Notes: generated by a model not told the origin, from the sequence alone. DNA of 64,000 nucleotides from Pomphorhynchus laevis (GCA_012934845.2 WNNJ02000681.1:1-64000); one strand, 5' to 3'; positions 42,600 through 55,673 are shown, counted from the first letter of the stretch. Program-made: numbers and translations.

Positions 42600-45500
42600 T
42601 AAAAGTGGAACACACGTTATGAAGGCATCATTGTTGGTTTACAGCAACCAGAGGTTTCGTTTAAACAAAGTTCACATTTGCTCAAATATAAAATTTGCAG
42701 TGACAGGATATACAAATTCAATTTTTACTATTTTGAATTCACAAATTTAGTTTGAGATAATTGTTTTAAAGTTGTAAACGAAGTCTATGCAAAGATTTAT
42801 ATGATCTAAAATGCAGAAGTTTATTGTAAATTTTATAAAAATGTTCTGTTTTTAACAACAGGTAAATAAGTAATTTTTACAAAATCAACAGATTCCGTTG
42901 ACAGTATAAGAGGAACAATTATCAATTTATGGCTACATTTTAATGGTAAGTATATATGTGAGTAAAGAATTGCCATTACAGTAATATATAATAAAAATTA
43001 AAATAAATTTAAACGTTATAAACAAAATAATTTTTTTCCTGTGAATTAAATTTTTAATGAATCAATTTTTATTGACAAATTTATACGTTAAGAAAGTTTT
43101 GTACTTTAATATTAAGAATATTTCAATAAATACAAAATAAATAATTCAAATTCAACAAATATTTGGCTAATTATAACAAATGTTTATTAAATTTTTAGCT
43201 CCTTATCCACAGTAAAGGCGTGCCATTGAATTATAAATTTAAAAAAGTCATGGCGGTATTTGGATTTTACAATATTATTCTGAACATGAAATTTAGTAAG
43301 TACTGATTGAAAATATAAATTATTTTACCGAAATAATAATTAATTCTATTGGATGTCCACAGAAAAGGATAAGTCGTTGCCTAGTGATTAAATTACAATA
43401 TTTGTAATTAATAAAATAAACGAATTTTCCGTAAAAAATGTGTAAGCAAATGAGTTTATAACTAATGCTTACTAATCAAAGCAATCTGTTACCGATTTCG
43501 TAAAAGGATATTTTATATCATGTTTTATTTTATATTAACATCCACAATTTTGAGACACACTTTATATTTGTTAATTTATATTAACAAATTTACTCCTACT
43601 ATTAATGAATATTTGACTATTTATAATAACAGTTTGCCTTCTGGTAAAATTCTAATTAAAAATAAATGTACAAAACATATTTTTAAAAATTTCACAAATA
43701 TGATTGCAAATGCCGGCAGAATTCACACGGTTGTATCATCTTAACAGTTAAGCCACTCGTTACGGTACATGTCCACACTACATCAAAATAAACGACTTTT
43801 TAAATTTCCGGAAGACATATATTGCGATATTGGTGACAAAATATAATCCAATATTAAAATAACATTTTTGTGTTGAAAATTTTCAGTTTTATGGATAGAT
43901 CTAATTGCAACATGTGGTTTTTAACAATTATAGATAGGAACGTTGTACTTTGTAATTACTTCGGATTAAATGCATCAATTGCATGCATATTTGGCAAACA
44001 GCGGTTCGAATCCTGCTAAATATACATTCTAAAGATATTATTATTAATCTAGCAGAAATATTAAGGTATAAATAAAATGTTTCCTAATTGTGTTGTGTAA
44101 ATTCCGAAAAAATTCATTTTGTATTTGTAAATGAATATAGACAGAGCGTGTTCGAATAATAGTTGACGTCTAACTGTAAGTCAAATATCCTGTACCAATC
44201 TGAAAATAACTTTAAACAAACAGCAAGTGCCCTATGCAGAGCGATATGACAAATTTCGTACCATTGGTATATGGACTATCTACAGCAAATAGTAAAAAAT
44301 GTCGAAAATAACTAGTCAGAATCATTACTTTCTGATTGATATAATAATATTAATATATTAATAATATAATAATATATAATATTATTATATTAATAATATT
44401 ATAATTATAATATAATTATAATATTATTAATTATACAATAATATTATATTATTTATTATATTATAATATTATATATTAATATTATATTCCTTGGTCCCAA
44501 TCATTCAACTTTGTGTCGGCACCTCTTATATAACAGAAGAAATCAGAAAGAATTAACTGCGCTTATGTTAACGTAAAAGTACAAAGTGAGTGAGATTATA
44601 TTTTGATATCAATCAATTCATAATTATAAAACAATACTTAAATCAAAAATAACTTCAAGACAATAATTAAATGTAAAATATAAATGTAAAAGATCGTATT
44701 CTTACAAACATCTATTATTGTTCGTTATCTGTACATTTGACCAGATTCGAATACGACATACATATTGCGTTAAATTTAATTTAAAAAAGTGAAATCACCA
44801 GTATTTTAAAAAATAATAAAATTTAAATCAGTGCAGTAGATATTATGCTAATTCAAAATAATTTACTAATAAATTAGTTTTCTGTAGTTAATTGCTATCT
44901 AATGCAACTATTCAAGGCTTTCAAATAAAACAAAATATAATTAGATCGTAATGCTTCGTAATACTAAAGTCTAAGAGAGTATAATTTCGTGATAACGATT
45001 ATGCTTTCTCAAGTTATAATTTAATTATATTGTTAAATATAATAATTTAATTATAACTATTAATTTAATTATATTGTAAAATACAAATTAAATAATTTAA
45101 TTACAATTTAATTATATTAAATTGGAAATAATTAATTAAACTGGAAATTTTATATTACTAGAAAATTTACATAAATCAAACAATTACTCTGAATTTGTTA
45201 GCGTTAGTGAATGGAGATATAGTTTGAATAAATTAGGTTAATTGAAAATTGATCTTTTTAAAGTATATCAAAAAGCAAATGTAACTTGCTTCTATACAAC
45301 CATGACTAATAAGATACACATACCTTCGAGAAAATTGTAAACGTTTTAAAGTCATTTTATTTTTCTAGTTTGAATAATATTGACAAAAACGTTTATAACG
45401 CTGTACAGATTTTCTCAAAAAGAACATTGATTTTTAGACAAGAGTGTCCACTAAAAATATACACAGGCTTTTAAAAATAAAAGCAGATCAATTAAGCTAT

Positions 45501-45600
45501 GTCGACATTTATACATAGGAATTGAATTATGACAAAGTTGACTTTATCGTGAAACCGTTCTGTAAATTTATTTACGATGCATTTAAGATTTAATGTCTTT
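42600..45600. other. AT-rich region upstream of the receptor gene
   Basis: The first ~100 nt should hold the receptor 5' UTR and promoter (transcription to the left); no clear TATA or initiator is visible. Pure A/T tracts lie at 44335-44480 and 45020-45130. A 74-codon plus-strand frame at 43520-43744 has a hydrophobic start but no other support. Confidence 0.4.
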
Positions 45601-45677
45601 TATTAAAAGAAATAGGAGATCAAATTGATATACTGGAGACATCTCTTACTTTCATCAAATATTTTCATTTATATTAG

Positions 45678-45888
45678 CCTGATCGACGGTTTCCTCAGGG
45701 ATGTTTTTGTACCATATTTTCATACTATAGCCTGTTTGGTTATGCAATTTTTTGATTTATTTCTTGAAAATAGTCCTGAAAGTCATTTACTGATGATGTG
45801 CTCTATAAGCAGTAATCGTTTTAAAGTATGCGATTCAGAACAAATTAATGCATTAATAGAAGACATTGCCCAGTACGTTAGTTTTTGA
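45678..45888 (+). CDS. Probable terminal exon of an unrecognised gene
   Basis: The exon follows a good acceptor (TTTTCATTTATATTAG) and reads LIDGFLRDVFVPYFHTIACL, MQFFDLFLENSPESH, MMCSISSNRFKVCDSEQIN, ending IAQYVSF and stop. AATAAA follows within 10 nt of the stop. The mix of acidic, aromatic and Cys residues is unlike the A/T-driven frames nearby. The gene is not recognised. Upstream exons were not located; a neighbouring frame (LKEIGDQIDILETSLTFIKY) just before the acceptor is an alternative reading. Confidence 0.35.
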
Positions 45889-46679
45889 TGAAATAAAGTT
45901 GACATTTCAAATAATGAAAATGTGTTAACCCGAACAAGTGCGTTTCTGCAAGTTTTTAAATTTGATATAATTATCAACGAAGATATCTAAAACCAGATCA
46001 AAATAGGGATCATATTTTGTGATATATATTTTGATATTAATATAAAATTTATTAAATTAATATTATAATATTTTTATTACAATATTGATTTTAATCACAA
46101 TATAATAAATAATAAATTATAATTTATCAAAATTTATTATAATTTATTTTATAAATTATAATTTTATAAAAAATTACAATTTAATAATTTTATTAGTTTT
46201 TAATGCTTGAAAAAATAAATATTCAACATAATTTAAAAGCACAAATCAGTATACACCTTTTTTACTTTTATACACCTTTTTTAATCAGTATACACCTTAT
46301 TTTATTTGTTTGTGCGCATAACAAAAAAAACTCATTTTAATTCTGGGCATATTTGTTTTTATCAGGATTTAAAGTTTCTATTTAAACTTAGTAAATTTCA
46401 CTAAATGTTTATACTAAACTTTAATTTAGTATAAAGTTATTTTGATTTGTATATAACGAATTAAAATTTGAAAACATATTCGAAATTTTGAAATTTTGAC
46501 AGAAATCTAACAAAATATAGATTTATATTACAAAGAGTATTAAATTAAAATTATATATTATCAAAGTAAAAAAACATTTGTTAAATTTTATAATATTTTT
46601 TATTTTAGTTTCTATTTAAACTTTTGCTAGCGGAATGTGAGTAGTAGATTACAGGTAAATGTACAAAAATAGTTACAAA

Positions 46680-46860
46680 AGTAATTGTAACTATTTAAAT
46701 TGTAAAATGATTAAATATTTAAACTGTAACTGCTTTACTTTATTTAAACTGTATTTAAACATTTAAACTGTATGTAACTGTAACTATTTAAACTATTTAA
46801 TCAGTAATCCGGTTAACTGTTTAAACGGATTACTGCAGTAATCCGTTTAAACCTATACTT
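46680..46860. repeat. TAACTATTTAAACTG repeats ending in a 34-bp perfect palindrome
   Basis: Short repeats of GTAACTATTTAAACTGT lead into a spacer-free palindrome at 46819-46852 (half site GTTTAAACGGATTACTG). Confidence 0.8.
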
Positions 46861-49800
46861 TTAAGCTTTGGAGAGTGTTATGAAATTTTATAAAAAGTAC
46901 AAAATTTAGAAAATTGTGACAGCATATATTTGATAAAAGATGCTCATTGACCTAAAAATTGATTGAAAAAAACACCTGGACAATCAAAATTTTTATTTAA
47001 GCAAAATCGAAAATATTTATTCAAAACAAAATAAAAATATAACAAAATATAAAATAAAAATAAAAATACTGAAAATACAATCTAAAAATATATAAGTATA
47101 TAAAATACCAACAAAACAAAAACAATTAGCAATTCACAAGAAATTTATTGCATTCAAAAGAAAGCATAATACAAATTAAACAATTAAACATAATACAATT
47201 GAAATTGCAGAGACAATAAAATCAACTACAAACAAGTATTTCTTTATATCACATCTAAGCTTTATCTAATAACGATGAAATCAAATGAAGCCTTTTCTGC
47301 TTAAGTAGCAGTCGACAAAAGTAAAATAAGTAACAAAAATATATTTGAAAATATAAATATAAAAAAATATATTTGCAATATATTGTGTATTAAAATATAT
47401 CTTTGGATATATGTATTAAGATATGTATTAAAATAAATCGCAAAAATACATAAGAAATTCCTTCAAATAGTAAAGATTATATTTAATATCTTAGTATTTT
47501 ATAAATTTATCATTCTCCCAGTTCTTGCAATATTCATGAATAGATCATTTTATTATACTAGCAATATATTCGTTTTTCTATACAATTATGTTTACATAAT
47601 TTCGATATTTTGCGTATTTTAGACCTTTAGCGAGTGTCGTTTCAGACTGTAACAAAACGGATTTTTTTACTAAGACGTCTGCTCTTTAGATATTTAGAAA
47701 ATGTCTTCTGTCAATCGTCACAAAGTGTTTTTATTTAAACATCGATAATCTTACATAGAAGGTCAGGTCAATATTATTCGAAATTATAGGGTTTGCTCAA
47801 AAAGTGAGATCCAAATTCAATATATCAATAGATTTATGATAGCAATTATAAATGGATAATCCAAAATGGATTTACGATTTAGTAACAATTAAGAAAATTT
47901 ATTAATCACAGAAATATATAATGCTTGCATTTAAAGCACTCACAACATAATATACAATTCGATATAAAATGTACATTTATAGAGGTCATATAAATTTATA
48001 TAAATACATTTTAAATTAGTATTTTATAAATATATAAAAAATATAAATTTATATATGTTATTGACTAAAAATTCATATTGTAAATAAAGTAAATATTATA
48101 ATATTACACTTATTTTTAAATATGATATTTATTTAGATATTTATTATATTAGTATTATAATATTAATATTATAATATTATAATATTTATATTAGTATTAA
48201 TATTATAATATTAATATTATAATTTAATATTAATATGATAATATTGTAATCACGATAAGTTATGACGAATGCGGATTCTAATATATGAAGGAGAAGCAAA
48301 GTTGAGTTTGTTATTTTTGCAAAGGATCGTACTCGTCGTTGTGACACGTTTTCGATTGTTCTTATTGAACAAGTTGTCTCTGACCGAAGTCTACAAACTC
48401 ATTCTACGAATAGGACAGTAAAGTATTGCTTGTGTACTTTTTCAATTTTGCGATAAATTTTGTATTTGCACGCGTTATATATACATTGATAATGGTGGCA
48501 ATTCACATGTTTACCATTAAAGTAGACATTTAAATAATTAATTTGGTCAACTGCAAATGTAAAAGCATACTTTAGCTTAAAAAATTGATATGTTCTTCCA
48601 GGGCGTTCATTTTAATAAATAATAAAATGCTGTTAACTATATCTCTCTATAGTACAATATTTTATAAATATATAATATTATAATATAATATACGATGATT
48701 TGCACATTTTTTATTTCTTTAATAAAACAAATACTTTATTTGATTATTAGCAGGATATATAAATATATTGTATTTCAAAATAAATCAATATCTTTGTGAT
48801 ATTAATATTTCAATATATAGATATAAATAATATATAGATATATTATATATTATATATAATATATAATATATATGTATATATTATATATAATATATATGTA
48901 TATATTATTTACATAGATATTGATACTTTTATATATAGAAAGTTTCAATAGGATTATTTGAACCACTGCTCGGATTCATACATATAATATTATAATATTA
49001 TTTAATGTCATAATAATAACATTAAATAATATTATTTAAATAATATAACTGTTAATATTTGATATTAATATTTAATTGTTAATATATAATTGTTAATAAT
49101 ATAATTTAAATAATAGTTCAATGTTTCATTAAAGAATATAAGCGAGTTTTATAAACATTGCCTATTAATTATCAAGTATTTCAACCAACCGTTTGCTAAT
49201 TCAATTATTGTCACAAACAGCTATTGAATTGTGAAAGTTTTACTGGAGCAAAGTTTTTACTGGATAAAATAAATGAAGGGTAAACTTTGTAGTTTACTTT
49301 TAAACTATTCGTTTAAATACTCACCTTCTTGTATTTGTAAAAATGGAAAGTAGAATGTGAACCGTTGAAAGTAGAATGTGAACAGTAAAAGTTGTCATAC
49401 CAGTCAAAATGATAGGTAGCTAATTGGCAAGCCTTCATTCCGTGTACTGACATATCAGCAGCAAACCTGTTTGGAATGAGTATCTTCCTAATTGTAATTT
49501 TATGGAATCGGCATTAATAAGGGAAAACAAAGCTGTGTACAAGCAAGTTAGCAGAATGTTGTATCGTTGGAATGAATTTTGTGGACTAAGCCAGCATCTT
49601 TACATTAGCAATATGTCACACAGAAATCGATAAAATTGATGGAGATAGCTAAAAATACGAAGGACAGATTTTTGGCAATGGATTACGATGATTGTGGTTT
49701 GTGATAGCGCTGATGGTGCAATTGCTACACAATATGCCTACGACTGCTATGCAAATCACTTGCACATATTTTCAAAACGCTTCTCGTTAATTAATTTTGT

Positions 49801-50240
49801 TAGATGGAACTAATATAATGCACAGTTCCTTCGCATACAGCGTCGTCGTTAGTCATGCAGATAAAACTAATATAAAAATTAGATTAAACGCTTCAATGAA
49901 ATATTTATCAACTAGCTCGACAAATCTACTTGAATATGGACTTCAATTAGTATTGCTCAACTGGGGTTGTTAAATTGGTGTTGTATTCTCTTTACGCAAC
50001 ATTACAATTTGAAAATACAATTGAGATGCTGTTCAACAAAATAGTTGACAAAAAAATTTAATGTGAAATGATATAACATAAAAATTACATTAATTTGGAT
50101 CGAATGTTATTGTTTAATTTAGATCACATTGATAAAGAGAAATCACATTGCGTTAAGTTTGTGCTTGCAATAAATTTGATGAAATAGAAAATGAAATGTC
50201 AAAGTAATTTTATTAGACGTTAAATTTACGACTAACAATT
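46861..50240. other. Gene-poor AT-rich stretch
   Basis: AT tracts at 48100-48245 and 48640-49110. A non-AT-biased patch at 49400-49640 contains a ~75-codon open stretch (MESALIRENKAVYKQVSRML, RWNEFCGLSQHLYI) after a possible acceptor, but no boundary can be confirmed. A 50-codon frame at 48269-48421 is unsupported. No repeat family dominates. Confidence 0.4.
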
Positions 50241-50660
50241 TAATTTAATACTCGTAATGTATATTCTGCCCATTATATAAAAAGAATCGTATTTTATAGC
50301 GTACATATCAACTATACTTTTCCAATGTCAATCCGATTATTCGTCAAGTCTATAATAAGCGCACGAGCTTTAGCTCCAGTTTTTTTAACTATTTTCTTTG
50401 AAAATTCAATTGAAACATCTGCTATACGCTCCCAGCGCGCTTTCACACAACGTTTGGGTTTATCAGACTTGTCTAGTTTCCGATCCTGTCATCAAAGCTT
50501 ACAAGGTAGTGATCGGGTGACAGCTCAACCCCTCTCTTCACACGAGTGTCCATAACATAACGTCGCAGATCAGATGAAACGATTACAAAATCGATCATTG
50601 ATCTTTGACTGAGAGAATTTTGATGCCATGTGCATCTATGGATCTCCTTATGTTCAAATA

Positions 50661-51204
50661 TGATATTGCCTTTCTTCAAAATTATTTAAATAATTTAATA
50701 GATACATATTTTAAACCAGGTTACTATAAAAATAACATCAAGCAGAAAATAGTAAAATATATAAATCAACACAATAATATAAAGAATAAATTTAAACTCT
50801 TAAGTGGCAAATTTTTATGGATGGATAATAAATAATATACTTTGTATTAGAATAAGATACTAGATAGTTTTATCAGAGGAAATACATCATTAGCATGTAT
50901 TTGGCCCCGCTGCTATGTTGGGTAGAGGAGTTAGGGGCCAAAACATGATAGCAAGCAGTTCCAACTGATGACCTCTAATTCTTATTCTGATACAACGTCT
51001 GTTATTTATTAGTCAATTCATAAAAATGACGTTTATTTTAAATTTCAATTTTTTATTTTAACTTGATTTAAATTATAGAAAATCTAAAAACAATTATTAA
51101 TTTTATTATTTAATTATTAAATTTTGATTTAGCATTATTATGTTTTGTTTATTTTATAATTATATTAAATACGTAGACTCAGTTAGCTGATTTGATTGGT
51201 TATG
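50661..51204 (+). mobile_element. Small-retroelement copy G, nested in an RTE fragment
   Basis: It starts inside the RT tail (DIAFLQNYLNNLIDTYFK), runs to GKFLWMDNK and stop, then the arm GTATTAGAATAAGA (50844-50857), the structured element (50872-50969), the matching arm TCTTATTCTGATAC (50980-50993), a 3' UTR, and the terminal GCTGATTTGAT. RTE sequence resumes directly on either side. Confidence 0.8.
50872..50969 (+). other. Structured pseudoknot element, copy G (element-sense strand)
   Basis: Outer stem ATCAGAGGAA with TTCCAACTGAT; hairpin AAATACAT with ATGTATTT; GGCCCC with GGGGCC intact; the second pseudoknot helix is altered (GCAAGCAG in place of CATAGCAG), a change shared with copy H at 52864-52961, so the two are sister copies. 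Confidence 0.7.
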
Positions 51205-52734
51205 CATAAATTGTTACGAGAACAAAAGTGTAATAACTCAACACTATTCACATTCAAATCAGAGAGTCCGTTCCACCCCCACAATCTTTTCCAAGTGTTA
51301 ATGTCTATACCAACATGATCATTGAAGTCACCCAATAAAACGTTGGAATCTCCCACAGAAGTACTATCAAGTAGAACCTGATATTTAATACTCGTAATGT
51401 ATCTTCTGCCTATTATATAGCGTATATACCGACTATACTTGAATTCGCTATGTTTATGGCTCTGATTTTAAATGCCAATCTGATTATTCGTCAAGTCCAT
51501 AACGAGCACACGAGCTTTTGTTCCAATTTCTTTAAAAAAACTATTATCTTTGAAAATATATTTTTTTTCTATTTTGTAGAAATGCAATTCAACAAAATAG
51601 TTAAATGACAAAATCTATAACGTGAAATTATATATTACCGATGTAATAGCGGGAATTCGATAAAAATATACTTGCAATTATATTTGTGTACCCCCATCGG
51701 TAATATGACATTCCAAATGTCTCTTTTCAGCAAATAAGTATGAAATACTTCACTACAAAGACCCGTCACACGTATCTCAACTGACAGAAAGCGCAACGGC
51801 TATACTTGAAGCTTATTAAATATAACCTTCGAATGTTACCTTTTAAACTGACCCCGGCTATGATAGGAAGAAAACTAAATGTCGATGAATCGAGATCTTA
51901 TTTTTGATCACTCTATAAACTTCATATTTGATTTTTGAATTGTAATCCGACCCTTTAACAACTGATTGCAAGGTGATCTTGCATTTATCTTGTTCGCAGC
52001 ATTAGAAGCCAACTAATAAAGTCCTCTGTGAAAAGCAGTGATGATATTTTTTTCAGAGCTGAAATTTCTCTCAGGGTTGCTCGTTTCATATTCTGTCCGT
52101 TTACATCATACACAGTGTAGGAAACATTTGATCAAGTCTAATATTTCCTGGAAAGCTCGTTTACTTCTTACACAGGATAAAACTCTAATGTCATTGTAAA
52201 TGATATTTAATAATATAATAACTAACATGTAGTATGCATACCATAGTTGCAATTGATTGGTACCATGGAACAAAATATCAAGTGACATAATGAACTTAAG
52301 CTCACTATTATATCAATCACATTTACACTTATTTGTACCGTAATTTTAAAATAAAAATTATAAGGCCAAACTCTTCCGGTTGCTGAATTTTGGATATTCT
52401 GTAATATTTTATTTCAGTTCTGCATCGTCATCTTTTGATGTTGACAGAAATAAATTGGCAAACATACACAAACCATACCAAAACATAAAAGAAATCGCAA
52501 CAATAAAACGTACTAAGGTTCTTGGTAATAATATACCCAAGTCTCATAATAAGAGCTCGTTAACATAAATACTATAAGAAAATATTCAATTAAGAAAAGA
52601 AATCAAGTCAATAAAAAATATATTTCAAAGATCAAACAATTATGAATAAACTCATATTATCATACTATATCCAAATCATCTAAGTACGACTGCCCTTTTA
52701 ACCAAATATGTTCACATTTTAATGCATGTAGCAA

Positions 52735-53926
52735 ACTATAAAATAAACAAAACATAATAATGCTAAATCAAAATTTAATAATTAAATAATAAAATTAATA
52801 ATTGTTTTTAGATTTTTTATAATTTAAATCACAGACGTTGTATCAGAATAAGAATTAGAGGTCATCAGGTGGAACTGCTTGCTATCAGGTTTCGGCCCCT
52901 AACTCCTTTACCCAACATAGCAGCGGGGCCAAATACATGCTAATGATGTATTTCCTCTGATAAAACTATCTAGTATCGTATTCTAATACAAAGTATATTT
53001 ATTATCCATCCATAAAAATTTGCCACTTAAGAGTTTAAATTTGTTCTTTATATTATTGTGTTGATTTATATATTTTACTATTTTCTGCTTGATGTTATTT
53101 TTATAGTAACCTAGTTTAAAATATGTATTTATTAAATTATTTAAATTATTTTGAAGAAAGTCAATATTGTTACAAATTGTTGCAATTCTTAAAATTTCAT
53201 TATTTAATGTATTATATTTAATATTATATAGTATGCATGAATGATCATGCAAAAATATGTTTCTTGTAAATTTTAATATGTCATCTTTACAATATAAATT
53301 AAAAGTAGTTTTAATTGATGTTAATTTAATGATCATATCAAGATATAGACTTTCTTTATCATTATTATTGATTTGATTAAGAATGAGGCTACCTGGATAA
53401 ATTTGTTCGCTTATTGAATAAAAATTGATAGAATTAAATACACATATAATATCAATATATCGAAACATATATTTCATATCTTTATATAATTTAGATTTAT
53501 TTTTTAAACAGTTATGAACAAATTCATATTCTATAAAGCTTAAAAACAGGTCAGCTATAATTGGACTACTATTACCACCCATTGGAACACCTTTTACTTG
53601 TCTAAATATAGATGTCCCTACTTTTAAATAATTTTGATTTATCAAAATATTTAAGGATTCTATTAATTCAGTTTTTCCATATATTTATATTTACTTGATG
53701 GTTTAATTTAAAGCGTACTAAAATCGTATGTATTTATATTTTGAAAATTTATTCCTTTTGTCTGTTCTAAAAATTCTTTCGTAGAATTAATACTGAAATA
53801 GTGTTTTATACCAGTATTAATTTCGATTACCCTGCAATATTTTTTGAAGTGTGTTTTAATTACTTTAAGTATTTTATTCATATAAACCAAAAGCGATTTT
53901 AATGTACATTTAAAAGCACTGTACAT
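52735..53926 (-). pseudogene. Most complete small-retroelement RT, with copy H of the structured element
   Basis: From high to low coordinates: a frame ending INTYDFSTL (motif A, 53708-53926), a frameshifted gap, then 220 codons (52983-53645) with RQVKGVPMGGNSSPIIADLF (motif B), FRYIDIICVFN (motif C, second Asp replaced by Ile), YLDMIIKL, LYCKDDILKFTRN and the basic tail. The altered motif C and the gap make it inactive. The structured element is at 52864-52961. The RT family is known from many invertebrates, with an FDFSTLYT motif A and a GIPMG motif B. Its formal class is not certain to me; Penelope-like is my best guess. Confidence 0.75.
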
Positions 53927-54046
53927 TTAAAACCACATTCACAAACATGATTTTTTACTGAATTTGCAAATAAAGTTTACTTGTCTTAGAATCTTAGAGC
54001 CGAATAGACAATTTATTATGGCATCCGTGTATCGATACTCTGAGTG

Positions 54047-54123
54047 TTAACTGCCTTTTTTGCTATCAGATTTGTTCCAACGTAATTGTCGCATAGGTAG
54101 TTGTGCTAGAAATTCTTCATCAA
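54047..54123 (-). CDS. Probable terminal exon of an unrecognised minus-strand gene
   Basis: Acceptor ATATATATTTCAG, then DEEFLAQLPMRQLRWNKSDS-KKGS and stop. AATAAA lies about 30 nt downstream (54012-54017 on the plus strand). The basic C-terminus is coding-like and no A/T bias explains it. The upstream exon was not found; a foldback Penelope end (54236-54491) lies in the would-be intron. Confidence 0.35.
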
Positions 54124-54235
54124 CTGAAATATATATTATACTCATATTTGATGTGATGTTCAAAATATATTGTTCTTTTCATATTTTCTTTAAGTGTTAT
54201 ACAAGATAACACTTTAGAGAAAATTCGTTTCCAAT

Positions 54236-54491
54236 CCGAATTATTACAAGAAGGCGAGGAAACAGGAATATTTATTTGATTAGAAAAATCCAATATTTCG
54301 ACGGCACTACGGCACGTCATCTTCAGGGTTGTATTTACTTTAGATCTCAAACTTTTTTAAGGATCTCAACCTTAAAAAAAGTTTGAGATCTAAAGTAAAT
54401 GCAACCCTGAAGATGACGTGCCGTAGTGCCATCGAAATATTGGACTTTTCTAATCAAATAAATATTCATTTTCCTCACCTTCTTGTAATAA
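54236..54491. repeat. Large palindrome made of two inverted Penelope-type ends with hammerhead-like cores
   Basis: Arms of about 120 nt run from TTATTACAAGAAGG at the left to CCTTCTTGTAATAA at the right around a short centre. Each arm, read outward from the centre, contains CTGAAGA, a short stem-loop (GACG...CGTC in one arm, GATG...CATC in the other) and GAAA, followed by TATTGGA. CTGANGA-stem-GAAA is the hammerhead core order. A cleavable stem III/I arrangement could not be confirmed. Confidence 0.6.
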
Positions 54492-54519
54492 CACTTATAT
54501 ATGTTTATCGTGATAATCA

Positions 54520-54790
54520 AAATATAAGTTTGAAATATCGGAGAGGGATGAGTAAATACTAATTTATATTTCGCTAGATGTTGCTAGCATAATCAGAAAT
54601 AAAAGTACATTTTGTTCATCAAATTGACTAGCAAGTTGTAAGTTTTGTTTCTAATAAAATACATTTTGCATAACATATCAACAAATTATACGTTTTGTTT
54701 CTGATGATGCTAGCAGCATCTAGCGAAATGTAATAAATTAAATTTCTTCATTACATTTGTTTACTGATCCGAAATTTGAAATTTAAAAAT
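54520..54790. mobile_element. Foldback element related to MITE family 1
   Basis: TATTTCGCTAGATG...CTAGCATAATCAGAAA at the left is mirrored by TTTCTGATGATGCTAGCAGC and ATCTAGCGAAATGTA at the right. The design is like family 1 (TTTCGCTAAC ... TTAGCATCTTCAGAAA) with different bases. Confidence 0.55.
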
Positions 54791-55673
54791 GATACATCAG
54801 TTATTTTGAAAGACGATATTTTCATTCAAAATAATCAGAATAATCAAAATGAATGTATTCTATAATACTATAATTGTTGATAAATTTCAAATAGTTTACC
54901 CTTTTAAATTATATTATTACAGAAATGCATAGTATGACTGTAACAATTTTCGTGAACCGGATTGTCAACATTGACTGAATCTTAATTTCTTCGATATTTT
55001 ATTCGAATCATATAAAAATAAACTGTTTTTTTTTGTTAGACGAAAGACTGAATACTTGCATTTTTACTATAAGACCGCTTTGAAGTACTGCGTAAAGTTT
55101 TGCTTCTTTCATAAAGACATTTAATCATAAAATGAACATGTTACAATGAATGACCATATTCAAATTAAATTTGAATTTAAGCGCAAATATGCAATAAAAT
55201 CAACATTAAAATATCACCATTATATATTTATTGGATATATAATATTCACAGATATCATCATTCCCACTGTTGTACTGACGATGTTGTACAATTTTTACTT
55301 CTATTCTTGTACTTTCAATGAGCTTGTGATTTAATAAAATTTAATTTCAATCAAATATTTTATATTCTTATCTAGTATTTTATTGGCATATTGTCTTTCA
55401 AACAATATTTTAAATTAATTTAAAGTCAGATTTAATTCAAATTATACGGAAAAATTGTTTAATAATTTGCAGATTTTTTAGGTACATAATATAACAAAAT
55501 ATCTGATAATTCATTTATAAATACAAAATTTATTTTATATTAGATAAATTTATTTTATATTTATTTTATAATAGATAATTATTATGTAAGAAGACTCCAT
55601 TTTAAATTTGCGGAAAATCGAGAAAAGTCCAATATTTATTTTGTTTTCATATTTTCAGCCACTACTACGGTCA

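Larger units (their letters stand above)
50250..51560 (-). mobile_element. RTE endonuclease fragment split by a small-retroelement insertion and flanked by direct repeats
   Basis: The minus strand carries the RTE endonuclease (GDFNDHVGIDINTWKRLWGW at 51.3 kb; HRCTWHQNSLSQRSMIDFVI at 50.6 kb), interrupted at 50661-51204. About 150-nt direct repeats lie at both ends (50250-50400 and 51375-51560; TACTCGTAATGTAT, TCTGCC, GATTATTCGTCAAGTC), each encoding a KARxLxxDLTNN phrase on the minus strand. Confidence 0.7.

Noticed and set aside
43520-43744. 74-codon plus-strand frame with hydrophobic start
   Set aside because: No acceptor, poly(A) signal or recognisable motif; composition is close to A/T background.
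43990-44020. tRNA-like T-arm (GGTTCGAATCC)
   Set aside because: The five bases on either side do not pair, and no D-arm, anticodon arm or acceptor stem can be built upstream.
48269-48421. 50-codon plus-strand frame (MRILIYEGEAKLSLLFLQRI)
   Set aside because: Leucine and arginine rich, but no supporting signals; the reverse strand is also open, so the coding strand cannot be decided.
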